Shown here: positions 12,001-27,000 of the stretch, in pieces
How positions within the stretch are numbered: position 1 is the stretch's first letter
Layout of the letters: every line of letters begins with the position of its first letter
From: Strigops habroptila
Lineage: Eukaryota; Chordata; Aves; Psittaciformes; Psittacidae
Direction: 5' to 3'
DNA: 64,000 nucleotides
Assembly: GCF_004027225.2 (NCBI RefSeq)
Contig: NC_044290.2
Span: 6,278,906 to 6,342,905, forward strand
Translations under genes and position numbers: made by a program
Notes under the pieces: generated by a model
The model's input: the letters and a program-made list of their open reading frames with translations, nothing else
What the model was told of the DNA's origin: nothing
The model's database searches: none

Positions 12001-15000
12001 TGTCGGTGATGCTCAGGTTCTTGCCTTGTGTTTTACAGGTGGACCAAGCAGCAGCTGGGCTTCTGGCTCTTGGCCTGAAGAAGGGAGACCGGCTCGGGAT
12101 GTGGGGTCCCAATAAGTACGAGTGGGTTCTCATGCAGTTTGCAACTGCCCAGGCAGGAATCATCCTGGTAAGGAGTGATGCTATGTCTGGGGTTTTAGCA
12201 GCCTGTTGGGCAAAGAAATTGAGACAAAAATGCAATAGGAGATACTGGAGAATAAAGTTTGTTGTCTTTTTTTTGCCATGCTCTTACCCAGCATGTTGTC
12301 TACAACTGAATCCAGTATTTAAACAGGATCTGTGCATCTTTGCCCTCCACTATGTAGAAAAGCAGACTTCAGAGGAAGGAGCAGCAAGAAATGGATTGCT
12401 GTGAACTAGCTTGCAGCAGCTGATGATAGAAAGATATATACTATTGCCTATGGGAACATTTTTATGTAGCATGCTGCTGTCCTAAACAGTTACCAGCTAT
12501 TTAGATTCCTTCTAAATAGGGCCTGTATTGCTTCATGGTGCAAATGCTCACTTAAAAATCTAGTCCAAGCTGCATATCTCCAAAAGCCAGTATGACCTGG
12601 CACATTCACCAAATGCATGTTATTTAGACTGCACCATGGTAAGGACTACACCCTACCTTCTGGTCCATTTTTCTTCATTGTGGTTCATCCCAGTGTTTGC
12701 TAAGACACAAGAACAGGGTGGCTCAGAACCTCATGGGGAATTCAGCTCCATTGGCCAATATTGCTTCTGTGGAGAGTTGGGCAAGAAAAAGCTGATATTA
12801 TCTTGGTTGTCCTTCAAGAAACCCAACTTGCACTTGAGTTTTGAGTGTTCAGTTTAGTAAATTGGATGTCTGCCTGTGAGACAGGAGGTTTGGCTTCTGT
12901 TCCTGAAACTGTTTTGGTTACGTGACCTCACATAAACCTCTCTTTTCATTTTCTTTCATGCAAACACAGGATCCAAGCCAGTTTCTCTGGTGAATGTGAA
13001 ATCCCTGTGGTGGCGAGCTCTTAGTTCTGCATGTTGGAAGAGAGGCCTTGAGTGTGGCTTGTCCCTGAGGGAACCTTTCTGTTGGGATATGTGTTAGAGG
13101 AGATGGTTTTCAAGGCAAGGGTAACTCTGATCAATTTTCTTCTTTCTCCCTCTTCAGGTATCTGTGAATCCAGCCTACCAGGCCCTTGAGCTGGAGTTTG
13201 TCATCAGTAAGGTTTGTGTGGCGCTTGCTGGTAATACTAACTGATTTGTTGTGAGAACTCATACAAGAAGCTGTCTGTTAAAGGGGATAGTGGGGACACA
13301 GCACAGGTGAGCTTCTGCTTGGGACCTGGGTATATCAGGGGGAGCTGGCTGGAGAGCAGGGTTGTGGTGGCTGTGTAGAGGGAACACACCACGCATGACC
13401 AAGGGGAGGAAGCTGCAGTTTAGTGGTCACACAGTGGTCACATGCTGTTCCCCATGGCTGCCACACTGTCTATCTGCATCCTTCTCATCCCTCTCTCTCT
13501 GCTGACAACCATCTACTGCCAATATCACATCAATAACAGCCCTAACTGCCAGAAATCATTTGCTAGGAAATGAGGAAAACAAGACTAAATATGTTACCCA
13601 GAGACTACTCGAGAAGCTGGCAGCCAGGACAGCAGAGAATGTGCAGTAACAGAGCGTGGCTGCAATCTCTGGAGGCAACATCTGTCCTAAATCAGTTCCA
13701 ACTTTCCCACACTCACATTCCAGCCTGCCTGGGAGGGACAGCACTGTGTGTCCACCCTGTCCAGCTCGGTGCCATCCTGCCTGCCTCCTGCTCAGGGCAA
13801 ACATCACCATCTGGGACTTTAACTTTGGAAGGAGGAAGGCTCAGAAAGGATAAGCTGACTTGGTAGCTTGATTTCTCCTTCCCAGATTTGTCCTAGGCCT
13901 TAGGTTTAACCTGGTTTAAGTCCTAGGCATTGCCACTGCTTGACATCTTTCTGCTGTCTGATCTCTGCTGCCTTAGCTACCGTTGTATACCTGCCTGGGT
14001 TTCAGTTGGCAACCTGCAGAGCATCCATCAGTTTAAACTGTTCTGGCTTCTTAGCTCCAGTAATGAGGAAATCGGGTTATTAAACATTTGATGGCTAAAA
14101 ATTAATCTCAGGATTAATTAAGCTAACTTGCTCATCTGTAGTTTGTTCAGCTTTAAATCAAAGGCTGATATTAGAAGAGAGCGAACGACTTCTGGGTCTT
14201 CCCAGCACTATCCAAGCTCTTGCTTAACCTAGAAAGTAGACAATTTCTGGCAACGAGTTGCATCAGTAACTCTAATTGGTTGCTGGGCTGCAATGCGAGT
14301 TGCCATTTCCCCTTCATTTAATCCTCTTAAGGTGGCCTCACTCCTGTTTTGGTGCATTAGAATTGAATGCCTGTTGTGTCTCACCAGCTGGAAACGTGCA
14401 TGGCAGTGCTTTCCTTTTTCCCCAAGGAGACCTGGCTTTTGTTTTCCTTTCCATCTCTCTGTGTCAGTCTGCTTTGATTTCCTCCTCCAGTTGAGGAGGA
14501 GATGGGCTAAGATGGGATATTGATCGGGTCAGAGCAGAAATGTGTTTCAGCTCCATTGGGGATTATTCCTGTCTCGCCCTCCCAGGTTTGCTAATGTTCC
14601 TAGCTTTTCCACGTACCTTTGGCACTGGGATGTCTGGTGTCCCGCACCCCCTAATCATTTGTATTTGTTTATTTGCACAGCAAAACCCCTGAAGACTTTA
14701 GGGCTTTGCCTCCTGTCAGCCTTTGCTCCACCGTGTTCCTTCCCTTTGGTATATACAGAAATACACGCTGAATTCCTGCTGTATTTCCATGGTTTGGAAA
14801 AGCAAACTGATGGCAGGATTCATATGACAGGTCCTTTAAAGATGGGTGCCACCATTCAGGTTGACACCAAGTGGGAGAAGCCCAACTAGTGACTGTTATC
14901 TCATATAGCATCTGCCCTGCAAGCTCCAGTCCTCATGTAGCATCTCTTTTGCAAAGCTACTTTATGCAGAATAGTAGTTTGAAGGAACTAATAGTAACAT

Positions 15001-18000
15001 CCCAGAACAGCCTCAGTCCCTTGGGCAGCCTGTTCCAGAAAATAGAGCAAATGTTTGTCTTCCCTTCTGACAAACCCTAGAGGATGCTTACAAATAATTT
15101 ATTGCCAGAGCCTTGGTCTCGTTTCATGGACCTTGGGAAAATAATGAAACCAGCTGAGTAAATAATTTATGTGAAGGGTTTATTTGACCAGAATGCATTT
15201 ATTTGGAAGAAGAAAGTGGGTTTTCAAATCTGGGTCAGATTCAGCAAATCTCTGCTGGAAAAGAAATAGGAATTCTTGGAGTAATGAAAGCGCTTCGGTT
15301 TAGGGTTGTGTAGATGTAGAGGTTTGAAAGCAAAATGTTTAAGTTTTCAAAATAGCTGATTAATAATTATATAGTTATAAAACTATAAAAAACAAGTAAT
15401 AATTTTAAAAAGAGGTGCAAAAGGAGCATCTTCAAAAACCCACACCAAAACCTTGGCTTGACCTGAGAGGTGGTCTTTAGGTTTCCTTGTTTTCGCCAAG
15501 TTCCTCAAAATTCCTCATTTCAGATCAACTCAAATGATTGATTTCTTTCCATATTTTGGGACTGGGCTTTTTGTTAGTGGTGGGACTCCTAATGTGAAAA
15601 CCCGTGGTGTTTGCCTTGTGCTTGCAATGAGGAGTGTTGGTCCTGGGAGAAGAGGGAACCTCAGGCTGCAGCTCTGCTCTCCTACATGGGTGCTTGGGGT
15701 GCAATAACAGCACCCTGCCCTGTGCTTGAGGGGTGTTATGAATGCATGGCTTGCATTTGCTTTCACTGAACCTGCCTGTGGGAGGCTTGGAACTAGATGA
15801 CCTTTAGGTCCTTTCCAACCCTAACTATTCTATGATTCTATGGCCCCAGCCCCGGGAGTACAGCTATTTCAGCCTCACTGTGCAAAGAGCCATGTCATGC
15901 TTTCCAGTGAATCTTTAAGCCACTGCATGCAATGGATCTTACTAAGAGTTTAAAATCTCTGGGTTTAGCCTGGAGATTGCTGATTCTATCATGTGCTTAC
16001 AGAAACAAGCCATGGAGAAAATCCCAGTGTGGTGTAATAGCTAATGCTTGCTGTGTGGTGTGACAGGGCTGTGCACATTCCTGTGTCAGAGGTGACTGCT
16101 CTTTAGCATGGCCTGAACATCAACCCAACGTGACCTCTCATGAGTTTCTGTCTCCCTTCACAGGTTGGCTGTAAGGCACTGGTGTTTCCCACTCAATTTA
16201 AAACGCAGAAATACTATGATATCCTAAAGCAGTCATGTCCCGAGATAGAGACATCCAGCCCAGGGGGAATAAAGAGCAAAAGGTGAGTTAGGAACAAATG
16301 GTGTCTTTGCACTGATCTCGCAGCTGGTCCTGCCTTGTGTACTCTCAGCTGCAAAACACAGGCTTGGGTGGAAGAAGGACCTTATGTGAAGAGAACAACT
16401 TAGGTTCTCCTGAATGTTTGCCCTGACAAGTGTACACCTTTCCAGGCAGTTTTCTCCTTGCCCTGTTACTGTCGATGGTATTTTTCTTCCTGTCAGGCTA
16501 CCCAACTTAAACACTGTCATCATGTTGGACTCCAAGCTGCCTGGCACCTTCCACATGGATGAGGTGATGCAGGCAGGGGACAGCAGCCATATGAAGCAGT
16601 TAAGAGCTGTGCAGCAGACCCTCTCCTGCAATGACCCCATCAACATCCAGTTCACTTCAGTAGGTGCTCCTGCCTGCTCCATGCCTTGTGGTTGAGGGAC
16701 ACAGGGAAAGATGTATGAGATGCTGAGGACCCCATTCCTTTTCCTTGTGCCCTCTGAGATCAAGCCCTGTTCCATCTTCGTGTAGGATGAAGGAAGTGTT
16801 CTAACATTTCCCCTTACTTCTTCCATTCTTGCTGCTCAGCCCTTTGTCAGGGGTTGATGTAGATAAGGGGGTGTCATGGGAGTTCTGTCCAATTGAAGTT
16901 GGACCATTTTTGTGTGTGCATATGGTTTTGGATTCAGATGCTGTTAAAGGGGAAAATAAGTCTCCCCGGTCTGAATGGAGAATGAAGAGTGAGATCTCCG
17001 TAGAGCACACATAGCTCATCCTTGGAAAAGGTGGCATCACTGCATAATGCCCTGTGTCTTTCAGGGGACCACAGGAAGCCCCAAAGGAGCCACCCTCTCC
17101 CACAGGAACATTGTGAATAACGCCCATCTGATTGGGCTGAGGCTGGGGTTCACAGAGCAGGTGGGTCTTGGCGGGAACACACTTTGGGGTGGTCTCCATG
17201 GCCACAGACACACCACAGTATGGAGAGCATTGGTACTTGCTCAGCAGAGGTGCAGGATGTTTTGCTGCGAGTGACACTGAGGGATACTCATCCATAACAT
17301 TTGTCAGTTCAATGGAGTTTCATTGATGTTTCATTTAGTTTCATGTGAAGGTTTTTTTGGGGTGGGAAAAAGATGCCTTTTTTTAAGGGAAAAATGTGAA
17401 ATTAACCACTTTTCATCTTGGTGAATGCTTATTTGAAATAATTACAACACTCTGGATGTTAGCTTTGAATTCTGTTGAATAAGGTTTTAATCTGCTTTAT
17501 ATGACTTCATTTCATGTCGTTATACATGAAACTCATATGAGACTCGTAAGGGTCTCATAACTCTTATCAAGATGTGACCTTGCTATTTGCAGTTTAGTTT
17601 TAATATCGTTAAAGGCAAATATTTTCATTTGAAGTTCTGAATTAGTTATTTCTAACACAGCAGCTTTGATACAGAAAAATGTTCGGTTGTTTCATCAGTC
17701 TTCAGAGCCTTTGGTGCTTTTAAAGACAAAATTAATGGCATGTGCCAAATCCTGCACGCTTCATGCCTGTCATAGCGCTACCACTCTGCTGGAGTAGCAT
17801 AAAATAATGTGTAAGCAATACCAGGCCAAAAAGTCCAGCAAAGACAAGGCATTGCAAAATGACAGCATGAAATTTTGACATCAAAAACTTCCAAACTGAT
17901 TTTTATTAAAGGCAGGAATGATCAGCGTCGTGTTTCCAACTAATGGAAACACAGATGAATGCTGGATTTCCAGCAAGTTTTCAGTGAATCATGGAAAACT

Positions 18001-21000
18001 CTGTTCAGATCATTGCTCTTCAGTGGTAGAGATGGGCTGGTCGTGGGCTGGGAGATCTCCTCTCCTCACTGTTGTCTTTGGCTTGATCCCAGGACTACCG
18101 CGTTGCCCTGCCCTCACCCCTCTATCACTGCCTGTCGTCAGTAGGAGGCTGCATGGTGATGGCTCTGCACGGGTCCTCCTGCATCTTCTCATCACCGAGC
18201 TTCGAGGGGAAGGCTGCGCTGGAGGCAGTGTCTCGAGAGAAGTGAGCGCTTGTGTCTTGCTACAGAGGTTATCACCTTGCAGAGCTGCTTGGTTTGCTGT
18301 GGCTGGTGTGTCTTTGCATCTCACCACCTGCCCTCTGCTGCAGAGAGCTGCATTTCCAGCCTGTTCTTCATGTGTAGCTCATAAAACAAAAGAGCTATCA
18401 CTGTGTTTGCATAATACACTCATTTATTATATCTATTTTTATATACGTGTATGTGCATTGATGAACAGTATATCTGCTGTGCATGCCTCTGTGCTGCTGT
18501 TCTCATGGGATGGGATGGGATGGGATGGGATGGGATGGGATGGGATGGGATGGGATGGGATGGGATAGGTGCTGAGCTGGAACTTCCCTGGTTCCAGCTT
18601 CACCTTTTCTTTCCCCTTCCTCAAGATGCTCCTTTCTGCATGGCACACCAACCATGTTCATAGATATGCTCTCCCAGCCGGACTTTGACTCCTACGACCT
18701 GTCAAGTCTCCGGGGAGGTAAGTCTTGGAACTCAGATGGAAAAATCCTGAGAAATTGGATATTACTGTTCCTGCTGTTCCCTGCTGGGAGACTGTATTAA
18801 GCTTTTCAAGCAACTGGCTGTTCTGGAAGAGTTTAGTTGCATGAGCTTTGTGTTTCACTGTGAATTTGATGTTGTGTTTCCTTTCCTTGGGGTTTCCTTC
18901 AAGAGAGATGTATTTTTAGGACTCTTCTCTCATCTTAAGGCAGTCTAAGAAAGGACTTTTCTGTTTCATCTGCAAGGGAAGGTGTCAGGAATAGCCTGTT
19001 TGCTCAACTCTTGTCTCACCAGCCACCACCATGTGGCAGCAGATGCTTTAGGCTGGTGCAGTCCCTAAAGCAGAGCTACACTGTCATTTCTCTGACCTAA
19101 AGTTTCCTGCCTTCATCTAAATATTGGAGAGGGTGTGAAAACGCATCCTGGAGCTTTCTGTCTTGTCACAGACAGCCTTGGAAATAGCTGAGCTGAAACG
19201 GGGAGACCACAAGCCCTTTTGCTGCAATGACAGCACTGAGGGAAGGTGCTGCTGGAGCAGAAACATTTAAAGATTACCTAATCATCTCTGCTATGTGGAA
19301 AATCATCCTGTCTCATCTTGTTCCCCAGCAAAGCCTATGTATTACGCCACTCCTTTGCTCTGCCATCCTAGGACAGAACAAGTGAAGATGTGATCTGCCC
19401 TCTCCCAAAAGGGCTGCCTTGTGTAAGGCAGGAGGAAAGGTTTTTGGTTTTGTGGTGGTGGTGATTGATGAGACTGCTTGTCCTGCTAAAAATCTGTGCC
19501 TCTTTTTGCTCTGAATCTTCCCTCTTTGGGAACTACAGCTTGGACGAGGTTTGTGCTATAGAGTTTATTTTCCTAATGAGTGAACTCTGCCAACCCTTCA
19601 TTCATCCAGGCAAACTGGCCTTGCTGCAGCCTTTGCTTCTCGAATAACTACAACCTCTAATCCATAAAAATAGCAAGTATTTTGACAGGAACCAGTCTAT
19701 CCCAAAGGTCTCACCTGCATTTAAATCTGGAAGTACAGAACCTCTGAGAAATAAATAGATGATAACCTGGGAATAAATAGATGGTTTCCAAGACAGTCAT
19801 CTTTTCCTCTTTCTTCCAGGAGTCATTGCAGGTTCTCCTGTTCCCCCTGAGGTCATGAAGATGGTTATGACCAAGATGCACATGCCGGAGATGGTGGTGA
19901 GTTGTCGTTGCTGCGACTGGAGCTACGAGTGGTGATTGTCCTGATGAGAGCCCGAGTTTGGGCATCTCTGCACTGCAGTGGTACCCCATGGTGGTGGGAT
20001 CAGGTGTAATGGGACCATGGGTGTGAGGCCAGGCTGAAAAGCAAAGGTGTAGAGGGGCTGGGAGGAAGAAGGGGGGTTCTGCCTGGTTGCTGGTGGGGTG
20101 TCTGAGGAGGAAGCTTTGTAAGAAGAGAAGGCATTGCATTGAGAGTTATAAACTGAGCTCCTGCTGGTGCGTTTCAAAGCTTTCATAAACCCTTCTGTTG
20201 TACATGCTGCAAGGATGAATGATCATGGAAGAGGCGTTGCTGGTTTGTATCGGTGTGGGTGGATACATGTGTTCATCTTGCTGTGAAGCTGTTGGGTTTC
20301 TTACACCATCCTGGAGTGCATGCAGATATAAAACCTTGTTGCATACTATGTGTTTGGCTGTGGGGATGGCGCCATCCATGCATGCAGCACCAGGCATTGC
20401 ATTGCCAGAAGGGCAGCACATGTTAGACCTCACATGCTGCTGCTCCATCACATGTCCCTGCACCCTTGCCCTGTGCAAGAGCATCAGCACGTCCTGCATG
20501 TGGAGGGGGTCAGTGCTGCTCCAGTGACCTGTTTCATGGGCAGGTTCTGCCCTCTGCATGTGTGTGAGTGAATGGCTGAGACAAAAAAGAACTTTCTTAT
20601 TTAAAGGCAATAACGTGCTGCTTTCAAATGCTGAGGGAGCAGACTGTTGTGATGAGTAAACACACAGGGCTGGGAGTCAGATTAGGCGTGTTATTGTTGG
20701 CAGACCAGGACCACACCAGCACCAGGGCTTTACAGGGATGACTGTGTGCTTTGCCATGGACCAGGGGAGTCCAGGGCACCCGTCCTGGAGCCGTCTCGGA
20801 GGCAGGATTTGATGCTCTTAATGCTGAGCTGAAAACACCAGGACAGCCCTGGCGCTGTTGTCAGGCACTGTCAGGTGGCAGACACCTATTTTTATAGTAG
20901 ACTTGAATTTAGCCTCACAAAATACTTTCAGACATTGCTGCAAGTGCCCAGGACTCATTACGTGCACATGTTCCTGTTTTGTAGAGAGAGAAATAATAAA

Positions 21001-24000
21001 ACCCTCCCAAACAGTTGCTCTGCCCATAGGATAAAGAGGATTAAGTCTATATTTGTACCACTGGTCTCGTGTTACTTCTGATCCCCCAGCCCTCAGACAG
21101 ACACAGGGAGACTTGAATTCATCTTTGCAGCAAGAGCTTTATACAGAAGATGTACATAAGAAAATATACAATTTGATTTCTACATAGGAGACAGAGGAGT
21201 TTTCATCCCCTTAAAGGTCATTTACACTCAGTTACAGAGGAATAAATATACATATATTTATATAACTCTTTCAGATTAAAAAACACAGTTAGGTTGCAAC
21301 TGTGGTATTGTAATAGCCGTGACAATAAACCACAGTCATCCTGGTGTCCTGCTAGATCCTCTGGAGTATGGGCAGGGCGAAGAGGAGGGGTGCCCAAGCC
21401 AGGCTGCACAGCGCACACCTTCTCCTCTTGGATGTACATGTGTCTTGGTAGACCCCACAGAGTGGGAGGGAATCCAGTCTTCAGATGGCTCCACTTTTTG
21501 GGGTTTCCCAATACTGCTTTGCTTAAAGGATTTCTGGCCAACCTAAAGAGATTGCTGCCCTTTGGCATGAAAGGGCAGCTCGGTCTCAAGGCCACCGGTT
21601 CTTGGTCATTGCTTCACCTATCCCCCTCAGCCCTGGCCTGCAGGGATCCCCTCCGTGGGAAGGCAGAGGAGTTGCTTTGTATGGGTTGAGACCAATTTTC
21701 CTGATCAAGCAGCTGGGGGAAGGATGCTCCAACCTTCCCTCTTGCTTCCACTCCACTGGAAAGGGAGAGACAGCGACCAACTGGTTGACTGGGGACGTGG
21801 GTTATATTGCCTCTTGGAAAGATGACTGTGTTTTACCGGCAGGATCTAGGTTAGCTTTGTCTTAGTATGGTCATGCATAAGAATGCCTCTTTTAAAATAT
21901 ATAGATGTCGGAAAAGATTGAAAAGGTGGATTCCATCCTGCGATGAGCAGAGAAGCAGGGATTCGGAGGAGGCTGGAAATGTTTGGATATATCAGAAATG
22001 TTTCCTGATAGGTAGGAGAAGCTTAAAGGAAGGACTCAGAAGTCAGTAGTTTTCTGATGGTTGAAGTGACCGGTCACCAGGACAGGCCATACCGGGGCCT
22101 GCTAGGGGGGAAAAGAAGAGAGAAGGTCACATGTTTAAGGGGATTTTCCAAGCAATCAGTAAACTTGTCTGTTTTTATAGTGAGTAAGTGAAGCCCATAC
22201 TTGAAAGTGAAGTGTTAGGAGTCAAAGAGCCATTGTGAGCTCCCACAGTAGAGGAGATGGGTTAGTCCCATCTCTGACCTCTTCTGCCAACTCACTACAT
22301 GACTCCTGAGTACCTTACCCGAAGTGTCAATGGTCAGTGAGCACTTTCTTTGTAAAGGAAGAAACCCAAGAGTGAGGTTTTCAGAAGCAGTGAATTATTT
22401 TGGTGTCCCAGTTCAGACTATCCAGGGCAGGCAGATTTTTAGGAACTGCCAAGCAGCTTTTCAGCTGAAACACGGTCAGTGACCCAAGTCATCAGTCATG
22501 AAATACAGACCCCCATAGCTGGCATCTGAGAAAGCTGCCTGGCTCTCAAGAGGTACATGATGAAGTCGGATGCTTCATATTCCTTAGAATCATGCTCACC
22601 ACACTGAGTGGGTTTGTGTGCCTGTATTTTGGCACTGACACCCGAAGGTACCAAGCTTTGTCTTCTGCAAGACTGGAATAGATAGTTTTCTATGTCATTA
22701 ACACTTGTAAACATGTTTGAGGGAGCCAGATAGAAGGTGCTATAGTAAAAACTGGTGTTATTGTCATGGTTTTCTTACTCTCATCATGGAGGAGTGAACT
22801 GGAATTGAGTTTAGGCAGGGAGAGAAGAAGGTTAAGAAGGGCCAGACCTGTAAATAAAATACATTTGAGTATTGTGGTTTAGAAAACTGAAGTTTTTCCG
22901 TCCTCAGAGCGCAACTTTATCCGCCCTATATGGAATGACTGGTATTTCCATCTCTAATCCATAAAACCTCTGGCACTGCAAGAGAAATAACCACTTTAGG
23001 AAGGCAGCTGGCATCATCCCTGAGATTTTGGTCATAAATTTACTTTCTCCATCCTGTTATGCATATCCTCGGTGAACTGGGGACCAAATGGCCATAACTG
23101 AGTTTCAGGCTTCTGCCTTGTCCTTTCTGCTACGATAGGACACAGTGACAACCCTTGTTCATACAGTGCAGTGCAGGGTCACTACACTCTACTTAACAGA
23201 TGAGCAAAACCCCCTTTCCCAAGAGCTTATAAACTTTCAGGCTCACCCAAAGTCCTCTGGAATCCGTACAACCTCCAGATGTATTCCTGGGATGGGGAAA
23301 AGTAAAATGCTTGGGATGGAGTGATGACAGTTGTGGCTTTTTAGCTACTCTGTGTGCTGAGTTTTTAATACTCTTGATAGCATCCAGTTGTGGAAGATGC
23401 TTGTGTGATAGGTTTTCACAGTTGGTGTTTGGATTGGTAGATGTCAGCAAGCTTATTGCTCAAAGGAAAGTCAGCCCTGTCTCTGAATCACCTTCTGGCC
23501 TAGAACACTCTATTCAAAGAGTATTTGCTGTCTCGAACCTCCTTCTTCTGGGACACTCATTTGAAGGCATTAGCCCTTGTTTTTAAATACCTGAGTGTCT
23601 TGGAGGGGAATTGTAGTTGCTGAAAGGCAGGTGCTGGACCGAAAACTGCTCCTTATGGAAGACGTCTATTTTCATACAGGCTGGACAGCCTGGACGCAGA
23701 TTTCCCAGCAATGTCCTGCCCTGGATTTCAGAGGACCTTTACTAGGGCAATAGGCTGAGCATCTCCAATCAGTTAGAAAAGTAAAGCATCTCTGATCCCA
23801 GCTCAGGGTAAGAGTGGGCTAAACCCACACTTGTTTTGACACTTAATTACATGTTCCACCCTTACTTGCTGCCCCAGGCCTGTCTTTAGCCCCATGTTTG
23901 TTTTGCAGGGTTGACTCTATCCCTGATAATCCAGGCAGATTCTTTGTCCTGGGGAGCTCGTGGAGCCCAATATTGCCAGGAGATGGAGCAGCTTTGAGCA

Positions 24001-27000
24001 GAGGTGTCCATGGGTGAATGGATGAGCTGTGTTGAGCCAAACCCTAGTGTTATTCAAGTCAGAGACAGAAGTCAGCTATAGAACCCTACCAGTGTTTGGT
24101 AGATCTGACTGAAAGTGAACCACCTTACGTGTTTAATGGCGGCTTCCCTTCTTGGACCTCTTGGTGGGGAGCTTGCAGGTGCGGAGGGCTGGGGTGTCTC
24201 TGATGGACTGTCCCCGGTACTGTGCGGGTGTAGAGCAGGTATCGTCGGTGCGGGTACGATTGCCCTTCAGCCACCTGGGACACGGGGAGGAAGAAGACCA
24301 GGAGCTTAAGAGAAGGAAAACCACCGTGGATATCCACTACAAGTGGAAAGGGGAGCTGCTGAGGATGGATGCAGCCTTCAGCATCCCCCTCTTGTGGGGA
24401 CCCCCAAGGAGACCCCAGGGAATGCCATACTTGCGCAGATGTGCGAGCTGGCAGTTGCAGTGCCAGGCGTTGCGGGACAGCGTCAGTGTCTCCAGTTTGT
24501 CGTAGGGGAAGTTGCGGGGCAGCTGGGTGAGCCGGTTGTTCTCCACGTGAGCCGTCTTCAGCACGGTCACACTGGTGAACGCGTTGTCTGCAAACTGAAG
24601 CACAGAGGTTTCTGGTGAGGAACGTTGAGTTAGGGAAGGGGGAATTCAAACCTGAGTGTCTCTGTTCAAGACTTAGTGGCATAAGCATGGAAAGAATAGT
24701 GGAAGGGTGTCCTGGCTTGCTGGACACCTAACAGAGGTATCAAACGAGTGGGTTCATGGGTGATGGAGTCCCCTGCCTGCAGAGAGTCATGTCCCAAATC
24801 CATGTGGGATTGTCTTTGCAGCTACATCCCCAAATACAGTCAAGTCTGCCAGCCTTCTCTATTTTCGAGCCATACTTCTCCATTCTAAATGAAGATATTT
24901 TCTGGGTGTATTCCTTTCCAAGGCTGGAAACCCTCCCGGAGCCTGTTGCCTGTCCTGGAACGGCTGAAGGAGGGAGTGTTTGTGGCGTCTGAAGGGGCTG
25001 TAGACTTTGGCAGTGCCCGGGGGCTCCAAGTGGAAAGTTACACTTGGCGTCTGAGCAGTGCAGAAATAGAGGCGGGTTTCCAGCACCTCAACCTCCTCTG
25101 TTTTTCCTCATCTCCAGTGAGTTGTTTGCAGGGGATGCTGCAGGATTTGTCTTTTCTCAATTAATGGGAAGGCTTTCAGGGAGAGCCTCCCTTAAAAAAG
25201 CTGCCAAAGAGAGGAGAGAGGCTGTAGACCTGGCTCTGTCTCTCTTCCCTGAAGCCTCATCCTGTCTTTTTTCACCCCACGGTTACTCAGGCTGGAAAGT
25301 TTCTTCTTGAAAGCAAACCCTTCAACGCAAACTTCCTCGGTGGTGATGCTTTGGAGAGGGGGTAATTGACAAAGCACAAAGCTCCTCTTGGCTATGACAA
25401 AGCATTTCTCCCCCTTCTCAAAGCTGGGGGGGCTAAAGCATTCTCTAAAGGGCAAAGAGGAGGCTCATTAGGTCTACCAGAACCCTCCTAGTCAAGGACC
25501 TGTTCTCCCATTGCTGACCAGAACCTTGCACTTCAGATGGGACCATCAGGGTGTTGTGTTCAAGCTCTCTAAGCTAAAAAGCCTGACAGGGAAAACCCAC
25601 TATTTTAAGCTGTGAACTTTTGCCATCTTCCAAATTAAGCAATGCTGGATGGGATTAGAGCTTAGCTAAGAGGCTCCCAGAGTCCTGTAGCTGTTGGACA
25701 ATCAGTGGGGCTGGCCTCTGCGGTCTAACACTGAGCTGACCTTGGTAGGCTTCACTGTGCTGATAGTGGAGCTGCTCAGAGATGCTGGCATGCCGTGCAG
25801 CGGGGCGGCAGCCTGGCCACGTTCTGCTTTGGACAGTGGTGTACTGTCTCAGCTGCTCATTCCTCTCCCAGCCCCGTGAGGAGAGTTCACATCTGCTGGT
25901 TACAGCCGCTGCGCTGCCTGCCAGAGCACGCGTTTGTGAAGAAATGGGTTATTTCTTCCCTTATTTAGATGGAGGATTGATTGCTGCTCTAAGTTATTTG
26001 GCAATCAATACACAGAGAAGGGTGTCTGTAAAGCTTGCATTGCCTGGTTTCATGTTGATGTATGTGGTGGGTCCTGGCCTGTGACTGAAGGGGGTCCACG
26101 ATGCTGGTGGATTGCTTTGGGAGCTCCATGCTGGAGCTGCGGAGTAGCCTGAGGGCTCTCCTCGTTCTGCTCAATGCAATACAGGCTGAGATAGCTTTGA
26201 GTAGAAGGGCTCTGCATTTAATCAGCTCAAAACTCTTGGAGCCATGCAGGGAACAGCTAAGGACAGTGTTTTTGTGAAGGAGCAAGAGCTGCAGCCAAAA
26301 TGCCAGCGGCATTTGAAGCATTTGGTGGTGATTTCCTAGGTCGCGAGACCTCTGTGATCAGATGTCTCCTAGCAGTGCACAGTTCACGCGTGGGCCGTTT
26401 GGATATGAGGCCCTTGAGGATTTGAAGAGAAGGCTCTGAGCTGGGGTGGGAGTTTGTGTTCCTGACAAAGAATGCAAGCCCTAAAGCTGCAGAAGCCATC
26501 CCTGTTAGTGCTGGTCCTGTAAACTGGTGTCTTACTGGGCTGCTGGGGAGGAAAGGAGGCATCTGGCTGCAGAAGAGCCTTTAAAGGTCCCGTCCATAGG
26601 GGGTCACTGAACAGAAGAAAGTGTTTTTTGTTGGCTAGCATTGTTAATCCCTGCTTTCTGGCCGATACAAGGACATTGAATTCCTTGGAGCACCCCAGCA
26701 GCATGAGTTAGTCTAATGTGTAACTTGGGACTCTGATGTCTCTACAGCTGGTACAGCATTTAAGCTGTGATTTGTGACTTGCACATGATGAAACTGCATT
26801 AAACCCGAGCCTGCAGAAGTGCTGTGACAGCACGTCTGAGGTCTTGCCTAGAGAGGTCAGCAGGTTGTTTTCAGTGTTGAGTTGCTTATTCCCATCCTGC
26901 AGACGTTAGTGCTGAGAGTGAACAAGGGCTTAAATACTGACAGTGCTACCGAGCTGTTACAGGTAGTGTTGCTCTCCACCTAGGCATGCTGTAATTCCAG

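Noticed and set aside
16233-16826. A 197-codon minus-strand frame over ACSF2 exons 5-6
   Set aside because: It is antisense to two well-supported exons and crosses their intron and flanks. No similarity seen.
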